17,794 bases of DNA, from assembly GCA_024643945.1 (NCBI GenBank), contig JAHELX010000050.1:1-17794 (forward strand), given 5' to 3'. Source of the stretch: Anaerolineales bacterium. Lineage in GTDB: Bacteria; Chloroflexota; Anaerolineae; 4572-78; NAK82. Of the stretch, positions 8,701-15,096 are shown in pieces. The position numbers and the translations under genes were made by a program. The notes beneath the pieces were generated by a model, which saw only the letters and a program-made list of their open reading frames with translations, ran no database searches and was not told the DNA's origin. How positions within the stretch are numbered: position 1 is the first letter of the stretch; each line of letters opens with the position of its first letter.

Positions 8701-10665
8701 CTACTTTTCAATCTTGAATCCCGATTCTCCAATATCTAATGAAGTCAGTGCCACGCTGTCGCCGGGGCTCTGCGAATACGCCGTGTGAACCGGCAGCCGT
8801 TCCATCGTTTCCAGGAAATACATCCCGGCGACAAGTTGGTAGAAACCAGGCGGCAGGTCTGAGGGCAACGGTAGCCGATGCCAGTCAGGGATCACATCGC
8901 CCGGCGGCCAATCGTCCGTCGGTAGATATCCATATAACGGCTGACCATCGTGCTGGGTGACCAGGTGTCCTTTCGAGTCCAGCAACTGCACGAACACTGT
9001 ATAATCTTCGCTCACCGGCTTGTTCGCCCGCCAGTAGAGAGTTACCTCTAATGCCTGTGGCTTACCTTCTACATAATACTGCTTGCCGCTTGCTGCTTGT
9101 TGCCAGTTCCCTATGTCGTAACCAAGCAACTCTATCGAGTCACCTACCTGGGCATCAACCCGGTTAGGGATCTGGCCTGCCGGCACCCGCCGTCCAAAGT
9201 AGATGACGTGATGGTCGTCCCATACGCGCCGTACCAGATAGTTGTTTTCAACCCAATCCATATAGTCATCCAGGTAGGGCAAACGCAAGGCCCAGTTTGC
9301 CACCGCTTCCACCGGGTAACCTTTGGAAATGGCGATCAGTCGCTGGCTGGTCTGTCGCCCGGTGTCAATAGCGACCTGGGCCAGATCACCTAACGGAGGC
9401 GGGCTTTGCCGCCCGGCCATAAAAGGCACCAGCAGGTTATCACTGATCACGTTATCGGTAGGGCGCGTAACCTGCTTTAGAAACATAATCGCTTCGGCCT
9501 CGCGTCCAAAACTGGCGGCCAGCACTGTCTGATTCACCTGTACCGCGGCGGGGATGGCCAACAAAAAAGCTATTCCACCCACCAAACCTGGAGTGCTCCA
9601 GACCCAGCGCCGCTCCTGTAGCATAGTCAGCGTCTCGGTAACCGCCAGACCTGCCAGCAAAGCCAGGGGCGGCAATAATATGACGGTGTGGTGTGGAAAG
9701 AGGGGCGAATGGATCAACACTGTGAGTAAGCCACCGCCTAGCCACAACCCGACAGGGATCAGTGTTTCCCAACGTGCCCGGAGTGTCAGCAAAATGATCC
9801 CAGCCACAGCCAGCCCGACAATACCCCAGTGTTGCCGGGCAAAGTCGCTCAATCGCGCGACATTGTCGGCTAAATGCCAGGGAAAGATCCCCCGCAATTC
9901 GAACCGAAAGGCAATCGCCTGATCATACAACGCTGCGGGATCATAAACCAGCAGACAGGCGAAGACTGGCAACAAGCCAGCCAGCCCCCATGTGGCCAAA
10001 GCCGTCAACCCTCTCGGTCGGTTGGCCAGGCTGCGCCGGTTCCGGTCTATAATAAGCCACAGAAGTGGTAAGACCAACAGAGGGTTAAGAGGCTTGACCA
10101 ACAGGCTTAGACTCAGGCTCAATCCGGACAAAGCTAGCCAGACCCATCCACCACGCCTCCAGTACGCCAATGCCAGAGCCAGCGAAAGGGTCGCCAGGGC
10201 CACCGCCGGGATTTCACCCATTGCCATCCGCGATAGGGCAAAAGACAAGGGAGCCAGGCTAAAAGTCAAAGCTGCTACTAGACCAGCCAGACGCCGCTGC
10301 AGTAATTCCCCTATCCATGCCAGACTCAGCAGAGTCACCCCCAGAAAGCCCAGGACCAGAATTCGTCCGGTCACCAGGCTGACCCCCGCTAAGTCAAAGG
10401 CCCCATCCAGCGCTGCAATGAAAAGCGGCGACGATACGGACACGGTCTCGCTGTACAGGGGATGCCCGCTGTGCACCAACCAGGCCCACATCAGGTAAGC
10501 GCCCTCATCGTTGGAAATGCTGAAGGCATCCAGATTGGCTGCTCGCCATCCGATGGAAGCAACAACCAACAGAGCAACGAGTAGAGGGTAGAGCATAGAC
10601 GGGAAATTGGGACCAGATGATCTGATCCGGTGCTCCCTTGCTCTTTCGATGCCTCTATCGACCAT
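8701..10665 (-). CDS. GT39-like glycosyltransferase with one C-terminal beta-sandwich module
   Basis: A 654-residue protein and first of the four membrane-protein genes. After a basic leader, a membrane segment at about 25-40 is followed by ISNDEGAYLMW (D53, E54), the first-loop acidic motif of GT39 enzymes, and by RMAMGEIPAVAL (146-157), a conserved family stretch. About ten hydrophobic segments run to near residue 380, including PHHTVILLPPLALLAG. An outer domain with a family-typical DNLLVPFMAGRQSPP segment comes next, then a single module at about 505-650 (LLGYDIG, LYWRANKP, YTVFVQLLDSKG, DWPPGDVIPDW, GMYFLETMERL). Predicted role: transfer of a sugar from a polyprenyl-phosphate carrier outside the membrane. 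The ATG at 10665 lies 14 bp after the GNAT stop with a weak ribosome-binding site; an ATG at residue 24 is an alternative start. The context points to co-transcription with the acetyltransferase. Confidence 0.83.
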   Translation of the reverse strand: MVDRGIERAREHRIRSSGPNFPSMLYPLLVALLVVASIGWRAANLDAFSISNDEGAYLMWAWLVHSGHPLYSETVSVSSPLFIAALDGAFDLAGVSLVTGRILVLGFLGVTLLSLAWIGELLQRRLAGLVAALTFSLAPLSFALSRMAMGEIPAVALATLSLALALAYWRRGGWVWLALSGLSLSLSLLVKPLNPLLVLPLLWLIIDRNRRSLANRPRGLTALATWGLAGLLPVFACLLVYDPAALYDQAIAFRFELRGIFPWHLADNVARLSDFARQHWGIVGLAVAGIILLTLRARWETLIPVGLWLGGGLLTVLIHSPLFPHHTVILLPPLALLAGLAVTETLTMLQERRWVWSTPGLVGGIAFLLAIPAAVQVNQTVLAASFGREAEAIMFLKQVTRPTDNVISDNLLVPFMAGRQSPPPLGDLAQVAIDTGRQTSQRLIAISKGYPVEAVANWALRLPYLDDYMDWVENNYLVRRVWDDHHVIYFGRRVPAGQIPNRVDAQVGDSIELLGYDIGNWQQAASGKQYYVEGKPQALEVTLYWRANKPVSEDYTVFVQLLDSKGHLVTQHDGQPLYGYLPTDDWPPGDVIPDWHRLPLPSDLPPGFYQLVAGMYFLETMERLPVHTAYSQSPGDSVALTSLDIGESGFKIEK

Positions 10666-10679
10666 TCCCTGTCTGCCGT

Positions 10680-11420
10680 CTACTTCCTATCGTCAGGCAG
10701 CACATCCGGATCTAGCGTGCCAGGGCCCCACTCCTCGGGTGGCAACTCGTGGGTCAGGTCCATTTCAATCAGGTCCATCAGCCGCCCATTGAGTTCGATC
10801 TGACGGATGCACCGCCAACCATAGCGCGCTACGTGGTGGCTGGCCACCTGGTGCAGCCGCCAGTTGGTGTGCTCGACCATAGCCACCAGGTAGTCAATCT
10901 CCCTCTCACGACAGAAGACCACCGAGGCATCGAAGATACGCGAGGCCAATTTCTGCCCTCGATACGCCTTGCGCACGCCCAGAAAGAGAAATTCAGCATC
11001 TGACCGATTCGGGTCTCTGGCCCTGTCATTCTGTTCCCCCTCGGTGGCGCCGTTGTCAGACATCGTCCGTTTTGGGCTGGCTCCCATCTTGGCTGGGTAG
11101 CGCCAGGATTGATACACATCGAGAAGGAGGCGAGGGTGGGTTAGCAAGCGAGGAACGACGGAGAGCAACAATGGTACAGCACAGCGGCGTTTTAGGTCGC
11201 GGAACAACCGGCTGGTACTCGTAGTCAAGATTCCCACGCCAGTGACTACCTCCCCATCCAGCACGACTACGCCGAATCCCTGCTCGGAGCGACAAATCTC
11301 CGCATACAGGGTGGTCAGGAATGGCTTGCCCAATTTGGTGAGCAAGGTGCCGGGCTGGCCTTCAATGTGGATCTCGGCCACCTGATCCGCGTGATATGGT
11401 TCCATGAGTTTGTATTCCAT
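10680..11420 (-). CDS. GNAT-family N-acetyltransferase
   Basis: A 246-residue soluble protein. Motif A of the GNAT fold, which binds the pyrophosphate of acetyl-CoA, is seen as FLGVRKAYRGQKLASRIFD (146-164). The following helix-strand, ending in MVEHTNWRLHQ (181-191), matches the conserved asparagine block of GNAT enzymes. The N-terminal part (MEPYHADQVAEIHIE) is a normal GNAT opening. Between the early strands and motif A lies an unusually long stretch (about 70-140), partly hydrophobic and partly polar. The frame stays open upstream to 11597, but an ideal AGGAGGAG lies 7 bases before the ATG at 11420, so I take the shorter form. The stop is 14 bp before the first membrane glycosyltransferase, which suggests that the enzyme N-acetylates an amino-sugar or another precursor for that pathway. 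The substrate cannot be read from the sequence. Confidence 0.8.
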   Translation of the reverse strand: MEYKLMEPYHADQVAEIHIEGQPGTLLTKLGKPFLTTLYAEICRSEQGFGVVVLDGEVVTGVGILTTSTSRLFRDLKRRCAVPLLLSVVPRLLTHPRLLLDVYQSWRYPAKMGASPKRTMSDNGATEGEQNDRARDPNRSDAEFLFLGVRKAYRGQKLASRIFDASVVFCREREIDYLVAMVEHTNWRLHQVASHHVARYGWRCIRQIELNGRLMDLIEMDLTHELPPEEWGPGTLDPDVLPDDRK

Positions 11421-11427
11421 CCAACAA

Positions 11428-11435
11428 CTCCTCCT
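11428..11435 (-). promoter_or_regulatory. Shine-Dalgarno site deciding the GNAT start
   Basis: On the minus strand this reads AGGAGGAG, 7 bases before the ATG at 11420. It decides against the 59-residue longer reading, whose extra N-terminus looks like translated intergenic DNA. Confidence 0.8.
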
Positions 11436-11511
11436 GGCGATATCACGTGATTTCGAGTGGACACGCAGATTTGGCCCCGTCCGTTGCCCACTGCCAAGAT
11501 TGGACTCAGCA

Positions 11512-11540
11512 AGTATACACTCCCAGGCGGGCTCTCGCAA
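11512..11540 (-). promoter_or_regulatory. Candidate sigma70-type promoter for the GNAT/glycosyltransferase operon
   Basis: Read on the minus strand: TTGCGA (11540-11535), a 17-base spacer, then TATACT (11517-11512). That is 4 of 6 and 5 of 6 matches to the consensus, placing transcription start about 85 bases before the GNAT ATG. It lies in the only gap over 40 bp in the minus-strand gene series (253 bp between the HEAT and GNAT genes), which is where a second promoter would be expected. By-eye match only. Confidence 0.35.
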
Positions 11541-11673
11541 ATCGTAACGACTCAGCCTACCCTCCCGGAGCGAAGCCCCCCACGGGGCAGGTTGCATTGA
11601 ATGGCCATTCTGCGTCTGAATTGCAGGTTGTGGCGGTGGTTCTTGCTTTGTACTTGTCCAATAATGACTTTAC

Positions 11674-12249
11674 TCACGCACAGGGGAAATACACCATTTG
11701 CCCAATTCCCATGCGGGTCAGCGCTTCCTCTGCGTAGTGGCGCACTACATAACTATCGTCATCTAGCGCCTGGAAGAGAGCAGGAATGGCGTCGGGGCTT
11801 TTGACGGGAACCAGAGCGCGGGCGGCCCGGATGCGCACCCAGGGGCGGGCAGCGCCCAAGGCGTCGATGAGGACGCCAGCACCAGGCGTTCCGATTTTGC
11901 TCAGCGCGTCGGTGGCATGATTCCCTGTACTGCCCACTTCCTCTCGCAATAGCCAGGCTAGCTTTTCAATGGCGACCTCTGCCTTCAGTTCTCCCAGGGC
12001 CAGTGCCGCGCCGGAACGTACCATCTCATCCGGATCGTTCAGGGCGCCCATCAGCGCCTCGACAGCGGCGGGTGTACCCATTGCCCACAATGCGCGCACG
12101 GCCCAGAAACGAGTGTCGGCGCTGCCATTTGCCAGCACGAGCGTCACGTGAGGCAGAGCAGTTTCTCCCATCTCCCCCAATGCCACGGCGGCGGCTTCGC
12201 ACTTGCCGTCATCCGATCCGTTCAGCCAGTCCAGCAGTTGATCGAGCAT
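11674..12249 (-). CDS. HEAT-repeat protein
   Basis: A 191-residue protein made almost wholly of about six HEAT/PBS-lyase-type helical repeats of 29-32 residues. Recurring motifs are AAVALGEMGE, AVRALWAMGTP, GAALALGELK, ATDALSKIGTP, AARALVPVKSP and AEEALTRMGIG. Such repeats form a curved helical scaffold for protein-protein contact. Some family members are phycobilin lyases, but nothing here points to bilins, so a generic binding role is all that can be said. No signal peptide or membrane segment is seen. The frame is open 18 codons further upstream, but GAGGGGG just before the ATG at 12249 supports the shorter start. It begins 13 bp after the stop of the DUF123 gene and is very probably co-transcribed with it. 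A protein partner cannot be named. Confidence 0.82.
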   Translation of the reverse strand: MLDQLLDWLNGSDDGKCEAAAVALGEMGETALPHVTLVLANGSADTRFWAVRALWAMGTPAAVEALMGALNDPDEMVRSGAALALGELKAEVAIEKLAWLLREEVGSTGNHATDALSKIGTPGAGVLIDALGAARPWVRIRAARALVPVKSPDAIPALFQALDDDSYVVRHYAEEALTRMGIGQMVYFPCA

Positions 12250-12262
12250 AATCCCCCTCTTA

Positions 12263-12727
12263 TTAGAACTCCAGGTCTGACAGAGCACGCGCAAAATGGG
12301 CAAAGGTCGGTCGTTGGTGGAAATAGATCAGATGTGCCAGGCAATGACAGTCAGATGCGCCGAAGTTGACTACCGGCACGCGCGCGCCAGGAATGGATCG
12401 CAGCGCCGATGCCCACACGCATTCTTTGCGCTTGTTGTTCACCGCCCACCACATTTCGACTAACTCTGCGTGAGCCAACAGATAGTCAATGTGCCAGTGA
12501 AAAGTCTTGTCGCGTCGGTGATGATGACTCAGCCGGGCAGCCAGGCCGCCTGAGCCCAGCGCGCTGCCGGCGTAGGCGTACCAGCCGGCCGCAAACTCAA
12601 AGGTCCCCAACTTGCCAATGGTGATCTTGGTAGATTGAGCCAGATGCAAGATCAGCACGTAGCTCCCTGGTTCTGAGGGGGCTATATCACTGATTTCCAA
12701 TTCTTGTCGGTCCTCAATTGGTTCCAC
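12263..12727 (-). CDS. DUF123 / GIY-YIG nuclease-like protein
   Basis: A 154-residue soluble protein matching DUF123, a GIY-YIG-related domain that in some archaea is fused to endonuclease III. Visible family blocks in order: GSYVLILHL (21-29), GTFEFAAGWYAYAGSALG (41-58, the GIY-YIG-like core), the ARLSHHHRRDKTFHWHIDYLL run (64-84), an EC pair (102-103), and FGASDCHCLAHL (122-133). The HWHIDYLL and SDCHC blocks are the most diagnostic. It may be a DNA-acting nuclease, but the activity of stand-alone DUF123 proteins is not established. The start is GTG at 12727, with a modest AGGCGGTGA upstream. It lies 38 bp after the tryptophanase stop and 13 bp before the HEAT-repeat gene, so all three are probably co-transcribed although no shared function is evident. 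Confidence 0.85.
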   Translation of the reverse strand: MEPIEDRQELEISDIAPSEPGSYVLILHLAQSTKITIGKLGTFEFAAGWYAYAGSALGSGGLAARLSHHHRRDKTFHWHIDYLLAHAELVEMWWAVNNKRKECVWASALRSIPGARVPVVNFGASDCHCLAHLIYFHQRPTFAHFARALSDLEF

Positions 12728-12765
12728 GCCGTCACCGCCTGGGAATCAATCCAATAGCCAGTTCC

Positions 12766-14142
12766 TCAAAGGGGTTCAAATCTTGCCGTGAAATGTCGCA
12801 GGAACTTGGTCTGATACACGATCTTCATACCCCGAATCTGATCGCGTTTTTGCCACAGCTCCCTCAACACGCGGATTACATAGTCCAGATGGCTCTGCGT
12901 GTATACCCGGCGTGGAATGGCCAGGCGCACCAACTCCAGATCCGGATAGACCCACTCGCCGGTTTGGGGGTCTTGGTGGGCAAAAGCCACACTGCCAATT
13001 TCCACCGCGCGGATGCCCCCCTCCCGGTAGATGGCGGTTGCCAATGCCTGGGCTGGAAATTCGCTTTGTGGAATGTGGGGCACAAAACGCCTGGCATCTA
13101 TGTAAACCGCGTGTCCGCCGGGCGGCTCGACAATATGAATACCCGCCTCCACTAGCCGGTCCGCCAGGTATTGAGTGTGAGCAAGCCGGTATTCCAGATA
13201 ATCCTCGTCCAGGCCTTCCCACAGGCCTCGGGCCATCCCTTCCAGGTCGCGCCCGGCCAGGCCGCCATAGGTGGGGAAACCCTCGCGCAGGGTCAATTCC
13301 TGAGCTACACTCTGATAAAGCTTCTCGTCGTTCATAGCCAGGAAGCCGCCAATGTTGACCAGCCCATCTTTCTTGGCGCTCATCGTGCAGCCGTCGGCGT
13401 AAGAAAAGATTTCGCGGGCAATCTCGTGCGTGCTCTTGTTCGCGTAGCCCGGCTCGCGCAATTTGATGAAGCAAGCGTTTTCGGCATAGCGACAGGCGTC
13501 AATGAAAAAGGGAATGCCATAGCGATGATACACCTCGGCCGTCTGCCGGATGTTTTCCATGGATACTGGCTGACCACCCCCGGAATTGTTAGTGATGGTT
13601 ATCATACCTAGCGGGATATTTTCGGGTCCTGTCTTCTGAATATATGCCTCTAGAGCGGCGACGTCCATATTTCCCTTGAACGGAAAGCGGTTGGCTGGGT
13701 CTAGTCCTTCGGCGATGACGTGGTTGGTGGGTCGCCCACCCCGGGCCAGGATATTGGCCATAGTCGTATCGAAGTGCATATTGTTGGGTACTAACTGGTT
13801 GGGTTTGACCATAATGCTGAAGAGTACGTTCTCAGCCCCACGTCCCTGATGGGTGGGCACGAAATATTTGAAGCCAAAGATTTGTTGGATGGTCTCTTTC
13901 AGGTTGTAAAAGTTGCGGCAACCAGCGTAGCTCTCATCACCCAGCATCAGGCCGGCCCATTGATTCTGGCTCATGGCACCGGTGCCGGAGTCTGTTAGCA
14001 GATCTATGTATACATCTTCGGCACGTACATTGAAAATGTTGTAGCCAGCTTCTTCCAAAATACGCTCCCGTTCCTGGCGGGTAGTCTTTTTGATCGGTTC
14101 GATCGCCTTAATGCGGAAAGGCTCGGGGATGAACTCAGCCAT
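12766..14142 (-). CDS. tnaA: Tryptophanase (PLP-dependent beta-eliminating lyase)
   Basis: A 458-residue cytoplasmic enzyme of the tryptophanase / tyrosine phenol-lyase (TPL) family, full length, predicted to split L-tryptophan into indole, pyruvate and ammonia. PLP-site residues are present: R101 in THQGRGAE, D215 and R218 in FIDACRYAENA, and the PLP lysine K257 in TMSAKKDG; Y72 matches the family's catalytic tyrosine. Three positions that separate the two activities all follow tryptophanase: D125 in HFDTT (Thr in TPL), I382 in AVEIGS (Arg in TPL), and H450 in LRHFTARF (Phe in TPL). Elsewhere many stretches look closer to TPL, for example DGLVNIGGF and VPHIPQSEFPAQALA. AAGGAGG lies 10 bases before the ATG. 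It is the first gene of the minus-strand series and divergent from the ferredoxin gene. I see no tnaC-like leader peptide in the short 5' region. Confidence 0.9.
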   Translation of the reverse strand: MAEFIPEPFRIKAIEPIKKTTRQERERILEEAGYNIFNVRAEDVYIDLLTDSGTGAMSQNQWAGLMLGDESYAGCRNFYNLKETIQQIFGFKYFVPTHQGRGAENVLFSIMVKPNQLVPNNMHFDTTMANILARGGRPTNHVIAEGLDPANRFPFKGNMDVAALEAYIQKTGPENIPLGMITITNNSGGGQPVSMENIRQTAEVYHRYGIPFFIDACRYAENACFIKLREPGYANKSTHEIAREIFSYADGCTMSAKKDGLVNIGGFLAMNDEKLYQSVAQELTLREGFPTYGGLAGRDLEGMARGLWEGLDEDYLEYRLAHTQYLADRLVEAGIHIVEPPGGHAVYIDARRFVPHIPQSEFPAQALATAIYREGGIRAVEIGSVAFAHQDPQTGEWVYPDLELVRLAIPRRVYTQSHLDYVIRVLRELWQKRDQIRGMKIVYQTKFLRHFTARFEPL

Positions 14143-14181
14143 AGAGAATCTGCCTCCTTGCAGATGAGATTGAGCATCATA

Positions 14182-14210
14182 AGTTTACCATAGATTAGGC
14201 TCAGAGACAA
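14182..14210 (-). promoter_or_regulatory. Candidate tryptophanase promoter
   Basis: On the minus strand: TTGTCT (14210-14205), 17-base spacer, TAAACT (14187-14182), each 4 of 6 to the sigma70 consensus, about 40 bases before the ATG. An overlapping TATGAT-like box has no partner -35. Position is right but the match is weak. Confidence 0.3.
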
Positions 14211-14226
14211 TGGGGAGAACAGTCTA

Positions 14227-14335
14227 GGTGCGTTCAAATTTCGGGGCGAACCCTCCCGCAGGTTTTGACTGAACAAGCTGCGATTTTTAGCAGCAACCCG
14301 CGGGAGGGTGTGTCGCCCCCAAAAATGAACGCGCC
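14227..14335. repeat. 109-bp near-perfect palindromic element (MITE-like or giant stem-loop)
   Basis: The left arm (14227-14259) and right arm (14300-14335) are inverted copies of about 33-36 bases with only a handful of mismatches and one small length difference. The outer ends read GGTGCGTTCA against GGCGCGTTCA, the centres GGGGCGA/TCGCCCC, and the inner ends ACCCTCCCGC/GCGGGAGGGT. The 40-base centre contains its own hairpin, GCTGC (14277-14281) with GCAGC (14290-14294). No coding capacity and no T-run. I cannot see a clear target-site duplication. It could be a non-autonomous mobile palindrome, a REP-like element or a double-strand regulatory structure between two divergent promoters. Confidence 0.75.
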
Positions 14336-14507
14336 CAGCAATCTTGAGCCTGTCCCAGGTTCTAGGAAGGGTTTAGTAGAGGCAAGGTCACCTCGCCCTT
14401 ACTCGCGAAATTTGGGACGGAGTCGGCAGTCTCAGTCAGCGCTATATCAGAATACCCGCTTGTGGGCATAAAGTCAGACAGGGAAATCGCATGTAGATGG
14501 GAAAACC

Positions 14508-14536
14508 TTGTCAGACGCCGGATTTTGTAGTAAAAT
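14508..14536 (+). promoter_or_regulatory. Sigma70-type promoter of the ferredoxin gene
   Basis: TTGTCA (14508-14513), exactly 17 bases, TAAAAT (14531-14536): 5 of 6 matches in each box. Predicted transcription start is near 14543, giving a leader of about 94 bases before the ferredoxin ATG at 14637. Confidence 0.6.
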
Positions 14537-14636
14537 GCTGGTGGATGGTTGAGGTCTGCGTGTGACGTTGTTTTCGCCAAAGAGCGATTACAGCTTCAAA
14601 GCTAAACAAAATTCAAACAGCAGGAGGGAAATTCGC

Positions 14637-14936
14637 ATGACGCACATTATCACGACTCTTTGTACTCGCCAGGGTGACTGCGTTGAAGTCTGTCCAGTAG
14701 ACTGCATCGTTCCGGGGGCCAAGGATGACCCTGATTGGGGCAAGTACTTTTACATTGATCCCGATACCTGCATCGACTGCGGCGCCTGCATTCCTGTTTG
14801 CCCACCGGAGGCCATCTTCCCCGAGGAGGACGTGCCGGCGGAGTATGAAGCAGACATTGAAATGAACTACAAATACTTCAGCGACGGGCCAGGTTATTGG
14901 GACTTCGACCTGGAGGAGGAACGCGCCCCACGATAA
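14637..14936 (+). CDS. Dicluster ferredoxin, probably 7Fe type ([3Fe-4S][4Fe-4S])
   Basis: A 99-residue, strongly acidic small electron carrier. The first cluster motif is C9-x5-C15-x3-C19-P-x2-C23, the second C45-x2-C48-x2-C51-x3-C55-P. The wider spacing between the first two cysteines than in a classic CxxCxxC motif, and the CPVDCI block, resemble the 7Fe ferredoxins of Thermus and Mycobacterium, where the first, second and last cysteines hold a [3Fe-4S] cluster. C23 would then be a free cysteine as in that family, but an 8Fe form cannot be excluded. The tail after PEEDVPAEYEAD is longer than in the short homologues and ends in an acidic, aromatic stretch (NYKYFSDGPGYWDFDLEEE). AGGAGGG lies 8 bases before the ATG; the reading from 14562 adds only leader sequence. 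It has its own promoter and a terminator, so is probably monocistronic. Its redox partner is not identified here. Confidence 0.9.
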   Translation: MTHIITTLCTRQGDCVEVCPVDCIVPGAKDDPDWGKYFYIDPDTCIDCGACIPVCPPEAIFPEEDVPAEYEADIEMNYKYFSDGPGYWDFDLEEERAPR

Positions 14937-15030
14937 AAAGACTCGCCAGCAAGAGTGCGGGTCAACAATGCTCCTCATTTGGGAGTAGGTATCAATTCCT
15001 CCTCCATCGCAGACTATTGTATGATCGGGC

Positions 15031-15066
15031 GGGTGGCGTCATATGTAACGACGCCCCCGTCTTTTT
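15031..15066 (+). terminator. Rho-independent terminator after the ferredoxin gene
   Basis: GGCGTC (15035-15040) pairs with GACGCC (15050-15055) around a 9-base AT-rich loop; the stem can extend with flanking G/C pairs past a mismatch. It is followed within a few bases by TTTTT (15062-15066). It ends 30 bases before the next gene's start. A TATGAT box at 15020-15025 lies just upstream, so the hairpin could alternatively sit in the leader of the deacetylase mRNA. Confidence 0.6.
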
Positions 15067-15082
15067 AGCTCATTCCCTGCTT

Positions 15083-15090
15083 AAAGAGGT
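15083..15090 (+). promoter_or_regulatory. Shine-Dalgarno site supporting a TTG start
   Basis: AAAGAGGT, 6 bases before the TTG at 15097. There is no ATG in the right place; an in-frame GTG at 15121 has no comparable site and would remove residues just before the first strand. Confidence 0.6.
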
Positions 15091-15096
15091 ATTTCC

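Larger units (their letters stand above)
14143..14636. other. Divergent intergenic region, 494 bp, no gene
   Basis: Separates the minus-strand tryptophanase from the plus-strand ferredoxin. It holds a tryptophanase ribosome-binding site (14153-14159, AAGGAGG on the minus strand), a weak tryptophanase promoter candidate, a 109-bp palindromic element, a good ferredoxin promoter and the ferredoxin ribosome-binding site (14622-14628, AGGAGGG). Between 14336 and 14507 I see nothing I can name: no tRNA fold and no short frame with a credible start. Confidence 0.75.

Noticed and set aside
9992..10498. Plus-strand frame of 168 codons, rich in Arg and Pro
   Set aside because: Antisense to the membrane core of the GT39-like gene; the composition is that of a shadow of Leu/Ala-rich membrane segments.
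11421..11597. N-terminal extension of the GNAT protein
   Set aside because: An ideal Shine-Dalgarno sequence precedes the internal ATG at 11420, the extension overlaps a promoter candidate, and the family normally begins where the shorter form does.
12766..14142. Annotation as tyrosine phenol-lyase
   Set aside because: All three discriminating positions carry the tryptophanase residues (D125, I382, H450).
14143..14276. TnaC-like leader peptide before the tryptophanase gene
   Set aside because: No short frame ending in the Trp-Pro pattern of TnaC is visible between the promoter candidate and the ATG.
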